NCBI GenBank assembly: GCA_033762195.1
Contig: JANRLV010000081.1
Coordinates: forward strand, 1-11,298
Source of the DNA: SpSt-398 sp033762195
GTDB lineage: Bacteria; Bacteroidota; Bacteroidia; Chitinophagales; Chitinophagaceae
DNA length: 11,298 nt
Direction of reading: 5' to 3'
Positions 5,930 to 11,298 of the stretch are shown here, one piece after another; position 1 is the stretch's first letter; every line of letters begins with the position of its first letter. Below the pieces are notes generated by a model. It did no database searches. It was not told where the DNA came from and saw only the letters and a list, made by a program, of their open reading frames with translations. The position numbers and the translations under genes were made by a program.

Positions 5930-6379
5930 TTAAACATTCATCCCTACATTGACCCATTCGGCATCAAACCAGGTATCATATTTCTTGTAAAAATTGATCG
6001 CGGGTTCATTCCATTCCAATACCTGCCAAACGATGGCACTAAAGCCTTTTTCTTTAGCCTCTATAATGAGTCGATCCATCAATAATTTACCAATGCCTTT
6101 TCCTCTTGCCTTTTCCGTGACAAGGATGTCTTCGAGGTACATCCGCTGACCCTTCCAGGTGGAATAGCGGACATAATAGAGGGCAAAGCCCAAAATCGTT
6201 CCTTCCTCTACTGCTACAAAGGCCCACCAGACAGGACTGGAGCCAAATCCACTTTCGACAAAATGTTCCAGCGTGACGGTCACTTCCTGTGGAGCGCGTT
6301 CATATACGGCTAATTCGTTTACCAACTCCAACAAGCGGGGACAGTCTTCTTTAACCGCCCTGCGAATCTCTATCGCCAT
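5930..6379 (-). CDS. GNAT-family N-acetyltransferase, spermidine/spermine acetyltransferase (SSAT)-like
   Basis: A 149-aa acetyl-CoA-dependent transferase. The order of motifs follows eukaryotic-type SSAT: MAIEIRRAVKEDCPRLLELV at the N-terminus, ELAVYE (22-27), GFGSSP (44-49), GFALYYVRYSTWKG (64-77), YLEDILV (81-87), the pyrophosphate-binding RGKGIG (92-97) and EWNEPAINFYKKY (122-134). SSAT-like enzymes acetylate polyamines, thialysine or other small amines, so the substrate here is open. The start at 6379 is preferred over one at 6466 because the latter overlaps the preceding gene and homology begins at MAIEIRRA. It lies 4 nt after the serine hydrolase stop, so it is cotranscribed with it. 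Confidence 0.85.
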   Translation of the reverse strand: MAIEIRRAVKEDCPRLLELVNELAVYERAPQEVTVTLEHFVESGFGSSPVWWAFVAVEEGTILGFALYYVRYSTWKGQRMYLEDILVTEKARGKGIGKLLMDRLIIEAKEKGFSAIVWQVLEWNEPAINFYKKYDTWFDAEWVNVGMNV

Positions 6380-6383
6380 ACTT

Positions 6384-8207
6384 TTACTTGGTTTTCGTTG
6401 CCTTAAATTTTCCGTTGGGTTGAAGGAAGGTGACCGAAATGATCTTTCCTTCGGCATCTTCCTCAAACTTACAACTGTATCCTTCTATGATCTTTAATTT
6501 AAATTCATTTTTCCCATTTGGGATGAGTTCATATTCGGGCTGACCTTCTACAAAGAGGTAAAGGATACTTTTTCCTTTGGTATAGAATTTTGCCAGATTG
6601 GTTGGCGTAAAAGCATATTCACCGGTATATTTTTTCAGGTCTTCTTCGTTTAAGGACATGGGCCTTGGCACGGAATTAAATACCAGTGGTTTTAGGGAAG
6701 GCTCAAGCCCCATACTCAGGGAATTGATCTTTCCATTGATGTCCATGTGGTATTGGACCAGAACAGTCTGCGCCTCAGCGCTGGTATCAATGCCTTCTTT
6801 GGTGTCAATGGCATACGCTTTAAAAACATCATAATGGTGATGGCGCATCCAGGCGTCTCCATTGGGCGTGAACATGATAAGCGAATCATTGCGTAAGGAA
6901 ATATCGACCGTGCCATACCCCTCATGGCGAAATAGCCCTTCATAGGCTTTGAGCTCATGCGAAGGCTTGGTGCCAGGAGTAAAGTCTTCTTCCTTTTTGC
7001 CTTTGGCTTCAGCAGCGGCCTTTCTGCCTTTTTCTTCGGCATCATTGGCTCGTTTATTCCAATCAATTGGAGTCAATTTTAACCAACGATCACTGATGAT
7101 GTTGCGTACGAGGGCCGGAATGCCGGAGGCATTCTGATTACTTAATACGATGATGCCAAGACTATCAGAAGGAAAGAAGCAGGTACTGGCGGAAAATCCA
7201 TCAATATTTCCTCCATGTTCCACCCGGTAATGTCCGCGGTAGGAACTCATCATCCAGCCAAACCCATAGGTGGAAAAATGGGCGTCGGGAATCTCTTTAT
7301 CAGGCAGACCAGGACGGCTGATCATCTGAGAACTCATGGCCTCTGCCACATAAGCAGCAGGGAGGACCTCGGCACCTTTATATTTACCTCCCTGAATCCA
7401 GGTGATCACCCACTGTGCCATTTCATTAACCGAACTGTTGATGCTGCCCGCTGGCCCCATGGCATTGATGTCATAATAGTCCAACTTTTTGATGATCGAG
7501 TCTTTTACGACACCATATCCCAGTGAGGCATCATCGCTTTTCTCCAGGTCTTTTACGGAGAAATTAGAGCGCTTCATGCCCAAAGGTTTGAAAAATGTTT
7601 CTTTAATATTGTTTTCCCAGGACTTCTTGGTGATCTTTTCCACTACCATACCCTGCCCAAGGAACATGAAATTATTGTATTGCCATTCCTGACGGTTCGG
7701 CGCTGTTGGTTCCTGGTATTTGATCCTGCGTAGTAAACTGTCGCGCGAATTTGTTTTAAATAAATACCAGGAATAATCGTGCCTGGGTAAACCGGTTCGG
7801 TGACACATCATATCCCGAAGGGTAACAGACAAATTCAATTCATTGTTATAGAATTCAAGTTCTGGCAGGTAATCCCGTACAGGTTTATCGTATTCTACCT
7901 TTCCTTCTTTGTTCAATAACCCGATCAACGAGGAGGTAAATGCCTTGGTACAGGACCCAATGGCAAAAAGTGTTTGCGGAGTGACGGGCAATTTTTTCTC
8001 CAGGTCACGGTAGCCAAAACCTTTTGCAAATACAATACTATCCTTGTACACTACTGCCACGGCAAATCCCACACCTTTCCGGTCTTTGAGTACCTGTTCC
8101 AACAGGGGCTCAATGCCTTTCAAGGGGTCTGTTGGTTTGGCTGATTTTTTCTGTGCAATAGCGGGGAGAAAAAATAGCAATGCAATAACGGAAAGGATAT
8201 TTCTCAT
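6384..8207 (-). CDS. Exported serine hydrolase, class C beta-lactamase/penicillin-binding (PF00144) family
   Basis: A 607-aa protein with a signal peptide, MRNILSVIALLFFLPAIA, with likely cleavage after AIA before Q19, so it is periplasmic or secreted. The catalytic domain (~30-370) has the three family motifs: SCTK (S85-K88, nucleophile and base), YNN (177-179) and HGG (331-333). A charged linker (385-408) leads to a C-terminal beta-rich domain (~415-607) resembling those found behind many Bacteroidota serine hydrolases. Members include D-aminopeptidases, esterases and peptidases; resistance to beta-lactams cannot be assumed. The start is placed at 8207 because the signal peptide begins there. 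The frame is open to 8357, but that region encodes a terminator hairpin and heptad repeats. The acetyltransferase follows 4 nt later. Confidence 0.9.
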   Translation of the reverse strand: MRNILSVIALLFFLPAIAQKKSAKPTDPLKGIEPLLEQVLKDRKGVGFAVAVVYKDSIVFAKGFGYRDLEKKLPVTPQTLFAIGSCTKAFTSSLIGLLNKEGKVEYDKPVRDYLPELEFYNNELNLSVTLRDMMCHRTGLPRHDYSWYLFKTNSRDSLLRRIKYQEPTAPNRQEWQYNNFMFLGQGMVVEKITKKSWENNIKETFFKPLGMKRSNFSVKDLEKSDDASLGYGVVKDSIIKKLDYYDINAMGPAGSINSSVNEMAQWVITWIQGGKYKGAEVLPAAYVAEAMSSQMISRPGLPDKEIPDAHFSTYGFGWMMSSYRGHYRVEHGGNIDGFSASTCFFPSDSLGIIVLSNQNASGIPALVRNIISDRWLKLTPIDWNKRANDAEEKGRKAAAEAKGKKEEDFTPGTKPSHELKAYEGLFRHEGYGTVDISLRNDSLIMFTPNGDAWMRHHHYDVFKAYAIDTKEGIDTSAEAQTVLVQYHMDINGKINSLSMGLEPSLKPLVFNSVPRPMSLNEEDLKKYTGEYAFTPTNLAKFYTKGKSILYLFVEGQPEYELIPNGKNEFKLKIIEGYSCKFEEDAEGKIISVTFLQPNGKFKATKTK

Positions 8208-8266
8208 GACAGGAAAATTTTGCGTGGTATAAAGGTATGGAATTGAGATCGGTTTCGTAATGAGAT

Positions 8267-8281
8267 GCCGCCAGAGGCGGC
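8267..8281. repeat. Short GC-rich hairpin
   Basis: GCCGCC (8267-8272) and GGCGGC (8276-8281) form a perfect 6-bp inverted repeat around AGA, standing out in moderate-GC intergenic DNA. It lies between the PLP-gene terminator and the serine hydrolase start, so it may be part of the leader of that mRNA. Function unknown. Confidence 0.5.
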
Positions 8282-8286
8282 TTTCT

Positions 8287-8313
8287 AAAAATGCGAAACC
8301 ATAGGTTTCGCAT
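8287..8313 (-). terminator. Intrinsic terminator of the PLP-enzyme gene
   Basis: ATGCGAAACC (8291-8300) and GGTTTCGCAT (8304-8313) form a perfect 10-bp inverted repeat with a 3-nt loop. Read on the minus strand, the hairpin is followed by a run of T (complement of A 8287-8291). It lies ~60 nt beyond the stop of the PLP gene, beyond the heptad repeat. Confidence 0.75.
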
Positions 8314-8315
8314 AG

Positions 8316-8373
8316 CCAACATCCAACATCCAACATCCAACATCCGTCATCTGTCATCTGCCCTCCGTCATCA
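8316..8373. repeat. Heptad repeat element B, half element at the PLP gene stop
   Basis: On the plus strand: CCAACAT four times in perfect tandem (8316-8343), CC, then GTCATCT, GTCATCT, GCCCTCC and GTCATCA (8367-8373). The last heptad contains the stop codon of the minus-strand PLP gene (8371-8373). Only the pyrimidine-orientation half is present; there is no opposing arm as in elements A and C. Confidence 0.85.
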
Positions 8374-9582
8374 ATCCTCCCTCATCGCCTGCTCCAAATC
8401 AAAAATAATATCCGCTACATTTTCGATCCCGGTATTCATACGAATCAATCCATCGGTGATGCCATATTTTTCCCGATGTTCTTTTCCAACGCCATAGTGT
8501 GTCATGGAGGCCGGGTGGGAGAGTAGGGTATCTACTGTTCCCAATGATACCGTACGGGTGCACATTTTCAGCCGGTCCATGAAACGAATTCCGGCTTCCA
8601 GTCCGCCTTTTAATTCAAAGCTGAGCATGGCACCAGGATGTTTCATTTGTTTGGCGGCCAGCGCATGATCAGGATGAGAGCTTAATCCGTTATAATTGAC
8701 CTTTGAAATAGCAGGGTGTTTATCCAGGAAAAGCGCTACATCCATGGCATTGGCACAATGCCGGTCCATTCTCAGTTCAAGCGTTTTCATACCCTGTATG
8801 AGGAGGAATGCATCAAAGGGGTTGGCATTACCACCAAGCAGGCGATGTGTTTTGGTGATAATGGTGTTCATTCTTTCCAGGTCCCTTCCCAGCAATACGC
8901 CTCCGATAGCGGTGCCGTGGCCATTCAGGAATTTGGTGGTAGAGTGGACGATGAAATCTGCGCCGAATTTAAATGGTTGTTGTAAGTAGGGGGTAGCGAA
9001 GGTATTATCACATGCCGCCCATTTCTGGTATTTGTGTGCCAAACCGATCAGTGCTTCAAGGTCAACACATTGAATAGTGGGGTTGGCCGGGGTTTCCAGA
9101 TATACCATTTTGATTGCGGGATCATTTCGAAGCAGGTCTTCGGCTTTTGAAAGGTCACGCAGATCGGCGATCACGGGTTCTATTTGAAAAGAAGGCAATA
9201 CTTTATGAAAGATCTCTTCGGTGCCTCCGTAAAGCGAGTAATGTGAAAGTACTTTATCACCGGCTTTCAGGTTTCCCAATAGCAGGGTGGCTATGGCTGC
9301 CATTCCTGAGGCGTGGAGAATGGCCTTGGCCTCCATGTTCAAACCAAAACACTCCATGGCGGCGATCTTCTGTTCAGCCTCGGTAAAGGTTGGATTCCCC
9401 CAACGACTGTAGATATATCCCGTTTCCTGCCCGCTAAACCGCCGCATGCCTTGTTCGGCATCATCATATACAAAGGTGCTGCTGGCATAAATGGGAACCA
9501 GGTGAGCATACAGAGGATCTTTTACATGACCACCATGTACGGCCAGGGAGCCAAACCCCCGCAGGGCATTGTTCTTTTCCAT
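8371..9582 (-). CDS. Trans-sulfuration/Cys-Met metabolism PLP-dependent enzyme (methionine gamma-lyase or cystathionine gamma-synthase/lyase type)
   Basis: A 403-aa cytoplasmic PLP enzyme. PLP-binding motifs are YSRWGNPT (58-65, Y58/R60 from the neighbouring subunit), ASGMAAI (91-97, phosphate loop), D192 in CDNTFATPYL and HSTTKFLNGHG (213-223), where K217 is the Schiff-base lysine. SLGTVDTLLSHPASMTH is the C-terminal substrate-arginine region of the family. The sequence strongly resembles methionine gamma-lyase (for example MKTLELRMDRHCANA), but the Cys typical of that enzyme after LYG is Gly120 here. The exact reaction (gamma-lyase, gamma-synthase or O-acyl-homoserine sulfhydrylase) is therefore open. 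The frame extends upstream to 9741, but that part overlaps the next gene and lacks homology, so the start is put at 9582. Confidence 0.88.
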   Translation of the reverse strand: MEKNNALRGFGSLAVHGGHVKDPLYAHLVPIYASSTFVYDDAEQGMRRFSGQETGYIYSRWGNPTFTEAEQKIAAMECFGLNMEAKAILHASGMAAIATLLLGNLKAGDKVLSHYSLYGGTEEIFHKVLPSFQIEPVIADLRDLSKAEDLLRNDPAIKMVYLETPANPTIQCVDLEALIGLAHKYQKWAACDNTFATPYLQQPFKFGADFIVHSTTKFLNGHGTAIGGVLLGRDLERMNTIITKTHRLLGGNANPFDAFLLIQGMKTLELRMDRHCANAMDVALFLDKHPAISKVNYNGLSSHPDHALAAKQMKHPGAMLSFELKGGLEAGIRFMDRLKMCTRTVSLGTVDTLLSHPASMTHYGVGKEHREKYGITDGLIRMNTGIENVADIIFDLEQAMRED

Positions 9583-9611
9583 GTGAATCTGGATCAGTGA
9601 ATGAATAAGGT

Positions 9612-9619
9612 CAAAAATA
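9612..9619 (-). promoter_or_regulatory. Candidate -7 box for the PLP-enzyme gene
   Basis: On the minus strand this reads TATTTTTG, an exact match to TAnnTTTG, 29 nt before the ATG at 9582 and just inside the gap after the small membrane-protein gene. No TTG lies at the -33 distance. It could give the enzyme its own transcript besides read-through from upstream. Confidence 0.35.
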
Positions 9620-9628
9620 ACCGATTTA

Positions 9629-9868
9629 TCACCGATCCGATCTTGATTTTTTGGATTCGGGGTCATTGTAGAACCAGAGACTGAAAGCGAGGGCAAAGCC
9701 GATCGACAGGAAGAAATAATTCCAGAGGTCTTTCTCTCCAATCGAATCTATATGTTCCTGAACTGTTCCTGAGCGAAACAGGATACCAAAGATCAGGCAA
9801 AGAAGAAAATTGAGAACGGTGAATAACAGAACCTTAATCCAGAATTTGGCCTTAATCAGTAATCTCAT
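9629..9868 (-). CDS. Small two-helix membrane protein of unknown function
   Basis: A 79-aa basic protein I do not recognise. It has two hydrophobic segments, about residues 9-31 (WIKVLLFTVLNFLLCLIFG core) and 48-67 (LWNYFFLSIGFALAFSLWFY), joined by a short polar loop with several acidic residues (38-48). The tail is strongly charged (PESKKSRSDR). A short basic N-terminus (RLLIKAK) and basic tail suggest both ends are cytoplasmic. It is oriented like fabH upstream (105-bp gap) and the PLP gene downstream (46-bp gap). It is probably real: the coding frame is clean and it occupies an otherwise empty space between genes. No function can be assigned. Confidence 0.65.
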   Translation of the reverse strand: MRLLIKAKFWIKVLLFTVLNFLLCLIFGILFRSGTVQEHIDSIGEKDLWNYFFLSIGFALAFSLWFYNDPESKKSRSDR

Positions 9869-9908
9869 GTTGGGTTTGTGTTTTACCAGGACAAGGATAA
9901 GGAAACAT

Positions 9909-9928
9909 AAAAATAGCTTAATAAGCTA
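9909..9928 (-). terminator. Candidate AT-rich terminator of fabH
   Basis: TAGCTTA (9914-9920) and TAAGCTA (9922-9928) are complementary. A realistic fold is a 5-6 bp stem with a small loop. On the minus strand it is followed by five T (complement of A 9909-9913). It lies ~45 nt after the fabH stop and before the small membrane-protein gene. The stem is short, so confidence is moderate. Confidence 0.45.
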
Positions 9929-9973
9929 AGCTTAAGAAGTAAAATAGCCGTAAAACAATAAATTTAATATGGA

Positions 9974-10972
9974 TTACTTGTCGTATGCCCATTCTAACAG
10001 CGTGGCCCCCCATGTAAAACCACCACCAAAGGCTGCCAGTACGATCTTATCGCCTTTGTGCAACTTGTTTTCCCACTCCCAGAGACAAAGAGGGATGGTG
10101 CCTGCTGTGGTATTGCCGTAACGCTGGATATTGATCATTACTTTATCCTTGGTAAGGCCCATGCGATTGGCTGTTGCATCTATGATGCGGAGATTGGCCT
10201 GGTGAGGTACTAACCAGGCGATATCATCACCTGTCAGGTTATTTCGTTCAAGTAACTCGGCACTTACATCGGCCATTCCTTTAACAGCAAACTTGAAAAC
10301 GGCCTGTCCTTCCTGAAAAATATAGTGTTCTTTGTTTGCTACCGTTTCGGCAGAGGAAGGGCGAACAGAGCCACCGGCTTTCATATGCAGGAATTGACCA
10401 CCGCTTCCATCGCTCTTTAAAATACTGTCTTTAATGCCCAGTCCTTCTGTGTTAGGTTCCAGCAATACGGCACCGGCGCCATCACCAAAGATGATACAGG
10501 TAGCCCGGTCCGTGTAATCTACGATCGCACTCATTTTATCCGCGCCGCACACCACTACCTTTTTGTAGCGTCCGCTTTCGATAAAGGAAGCGCCCAGGGT
10601 AAGCGAGTATAAGAAACCGGAACAAGCTGCAGATACGTCAAAGCCAAAGGCATTCTTTGCACCTAATTTATCACAGGCAATATTGGCTGTGGCCGGAAAC
10701 ACCATGTCGGGGGTTACAGTGGCCACGATCAGGCAGTCAATCTCTTCCGGTGAAATACCTCTTTTCTCGCAGATCTCCCGAACAGCAGGAACCACCATAT
10801 CCGAAGTGCCTTTCCCTTCCCCTTTGAGGATACGTCGTTCTTCGATGCCGGTCCGTGTACGGATCCACTCATCGTTGGTATCCACCATTTTTTCAAGGTC
10901 GAAATTGGTCAGCTTGTCTTCAGGAACATATCCTCCCACCGCAGTAATGGCGGCTGTGATCTTTTGGCTCAT
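9974..10972 (-). CDS. fabH: Beta-ketoacyl-ACP synthase III (FabH)
   Basis: Condenses an acyl-CoA primer with malonyl-ACP to start fatty-acid synthesis, releasing CO2; cytoplasmic homodimer. The 332-aa thiolase-fold protein shows TNDEWIRTRTGIEERR (32-47), the nucleophile C117 in DVSAACSGFLY, VPHQANLRI (255-263, H257) and RYGNTTAGTIPLCL (284-297, N287). H257 and N287 have the same 30-residue spacing as E. coli H244/N274. C-terminal AFGGGFTWGATLLEW is standard. In Bacteroidota the primer is often a branched acyl-CoA, which would yield iso fatty acids; that is inference. The usual neighbours plsX and rpmF do not adjoin it in the visible sequence. Its start codon and upstream region fall inside the terminal inverted repeat. 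Confidence 0.96.
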   Translation of the reverse strand: MSQKITAAITAVGGYVPEDKLTNFDLEKMVDTNDEWIRTRTGIEERRILKGEGKGTSDMVVPAVREICEKRGISPEEIDCLIVATVTPDMVFPATANIACDKLGAKNAFGFDVSAACSGFLYSLTLGASFIESGRYKKVVVCGADKMSAIVDYTDRATCIIFGDGAGAVLLEPNTEGLGIKDSILKSDGSGGQFLHMKAGGSVRPSSAETVANKEHYIFQEGQAVFKFAVKGMADVSAELLERNNLTGDDIAWLVPHQANLRIIDATANRMGLTKDKVMINIQRYGNTTAGTIPLCLWEWENKLHKGDKIVLAAFGGGFTWGATLLEWAYDK

Positions 10973-10989
10973 GTAAAAAAATTATCGTG

Positions 10990-10997
10990 CGAAGATA
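10990..10997 (-). promoter_or_regulatory. Weak candidate -7 box for fabH
   Basis: On the minus strand this reads TATCTTCG, one base from TAnnTTTG, followed by CA, 17 nt before the fabH ATG. A poly-T run (complement of 10975-10981) occupies the leader. No -33 TTG is seen. The site is duplicated in the other arm of the terminal inverted repeat. Confidence 0.3.
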
Positions 10998-11007
10998 GGG
11001 AAAGGAC

Positions 11008-11247
11008 GGGATGTAGGATGTGGGATGACTGAGGACAGATGACAGATGAAGGATGACAGATGACAGGGAAGGATGTTGGATGTTGGGCTGCTTGGCCCTG
11101 ACGTCCGGACCTAGGACATTGAACCTCTGTCATCTGTCATCCGTCATCTGTCATCCAACCTCCAACATCCAACATCCAACATCCTTCCCTGTCATCTGTC
11201 ATCCTTCATCTGTCATCTGTCCTCAGTCATCCCACATCCTACATCCC
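11008..11247. repeat. Heptad repeat element C, two inverted arms around a short core
   Basis: The left half is purine-type heptads (GGGATGT, AGGATGT, GGGATGA, CAGATGA, TGGATGT and variants) to 11086. A non-repetitive core of ~40 bp (11087-11126) contains GTCCGGAC and CCTAGG palindromes. The right half is pyrimidine-type heptads (GTCATCT, GTCATCC, AACATCC, CACATCC, TACATCC) to 11247. The 30 bp at 11129-11158 are identical to 3851-3880 in element A. The outer part of the right half is the mirror copy of the left and may be artefactual. Confidence 0.8.
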
Positions 11248-11282
11248 GTCCTTTCCCTATCTTCGCACGATAATTTTTTTAC

Positions 11283-11298
11283 ATGAGCCAAAAGATCA
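11283..11298 (+). other. Second copy of the first 16 nt of fabH, in inverted orientation
   Basis: ATGAGCCAAAAGATCA here is identical to the start of fabH (10957-10972 on the minus strand), coding MSQKI on the plus strand before the window stops. It belongs to the right arm of the terminal inverted repeat. It should not be annotated as a separate gene unless sequence beyond the window proves a duplicated fabH. Confidence 0.9.

Larger units (their letters stand above)
10957..11298. repeat. Perfect 130-bp terminal inverted repeat (possible assembly fold-back)
   Basis: Bases 10957-11086 are the exact reverse complement of 11169-11298, checked base by base, with an 82-bp centre (11087-11168). The arms hold the first 16 nt of fabH, its leader and -7 box region, and a run of heptad repeats. 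The repeat runs to the very last base of the window, so the true arm length is unknown. Inclusion of unique gene sequence makes an assembly or library fold-back artefact likely, with a real inverted duplication the alternative. Confidence 0.97.

Noticed and set aside
6384..8207. Beta-lactam resistance gene
   Set aside because: SxxK/YxN/HGG motifs show only the broad PF00144 family; the C-terminal extra domain and context fit a peptidase or esterase of unknown substrate.
8208..8357. 50-residue extension of the serine hydrolase
   Set aside because: It translates heptad repeats and two hairpins; a clean signal peptide begins at the Met at 8207.
8316..8366. Possible CRISPR array (short direct repeats)
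   Set aside because: Units are 7 bp, contiguous and without spacers; no cas genes are present.
9583..9741. 53-residue extension of the PLP enzyme
   Set aside because: It overlaps the small membrane-protein gene in another frame and lacks similarity to the enzyme family.
11053..11286. 77-aa open frame in the terminal repeat
   Set aside because: Composed of heptad translations and the mirrored fabH leader; low complexity, no coding signs.
10957..11298. Insertion-sequence or transposon end
   Set aside because: No transposase frame, no target duplication and the arms contain fabH sequence, so terminal inverted repeats of a transposon are not supported.

Overview
The window looks like chromosomal DNA of a member of the Bacteroidota, probably a Chitinophagaceae-like lineage. 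This rests on the 23S/5S rRNA style, the near absence of Shine-Dalgarno sequences, several TAnnTTTG boxes (the Bacteroidota -7 promoter element) and the mix of protein families. It starts inside the 3' end of a 23S rRNA gene and ends inside a perfect inverted repeat. It may therefore be a complete assembly contig bounded by two repeats rather than a slice of a larger one.

Layout. Positions 1-440 hold the 23S tail, a structured spacer, 5S rRNA and a strong intrinsic terminator. A DNA photolyase (562-1866, +) follows. It converges on a minus-strand menaquinone pair, mqnB-mqnD (futalosine hydrolase and 1,4-dihydroxy-6-naphthoate synthase). Divergent from mqnB is a plus-strand pterin cluster: two tandem 6-pyruvoyl/6-carboxy-tetrahydropterin synthase paralogues, then GTP cyclohydrolase I (folE), closed by a hairpin terminator. 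fabD (malonyl-CoA:ACP transacylase) comes next. It meets, tail to tail and with 3 bp between them, a long minus-strand block. In transcription order that block is fabH (ketoacyl-ACP synthase III), a small two-helix membrane protein, a Cys/Met-metabolism PLP enzyme, an exported beta-lactamase-like serine hydrolase and an SSAT-like acetyltransferase.

How the genes fit together. Most are housekeeping or cofactor genes: menaquinone by the futalosine route, pterin/folate or deazapurine precursors, initiation of fatty-acid synthesis (FabD supplies malonyl-ACP, FabH uses it), sulfur amino acids and light-driven DNA repair. I see no defence system, prophage, transposase or CRISPR array.

The unusual content is non-coding. 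A degenerate 7-bp-period repeat (pyrimidine strand roughly NNCATCY, for example GTCATCT, GTCATCC, AACATCC) occurs at three intergenic sites: 3805-3880, 8316-8373 and 11008-11247. At two sites it forms head-to-head arms that could fold into hairpins, and at two sites it abuts or contains a stop codon. The right end of the window is a perfect 130-bp inverted repeat that also copies the fabH start codon. This is either an assembly fold-back seeded by the heptad repeat or a real inverted duplication.
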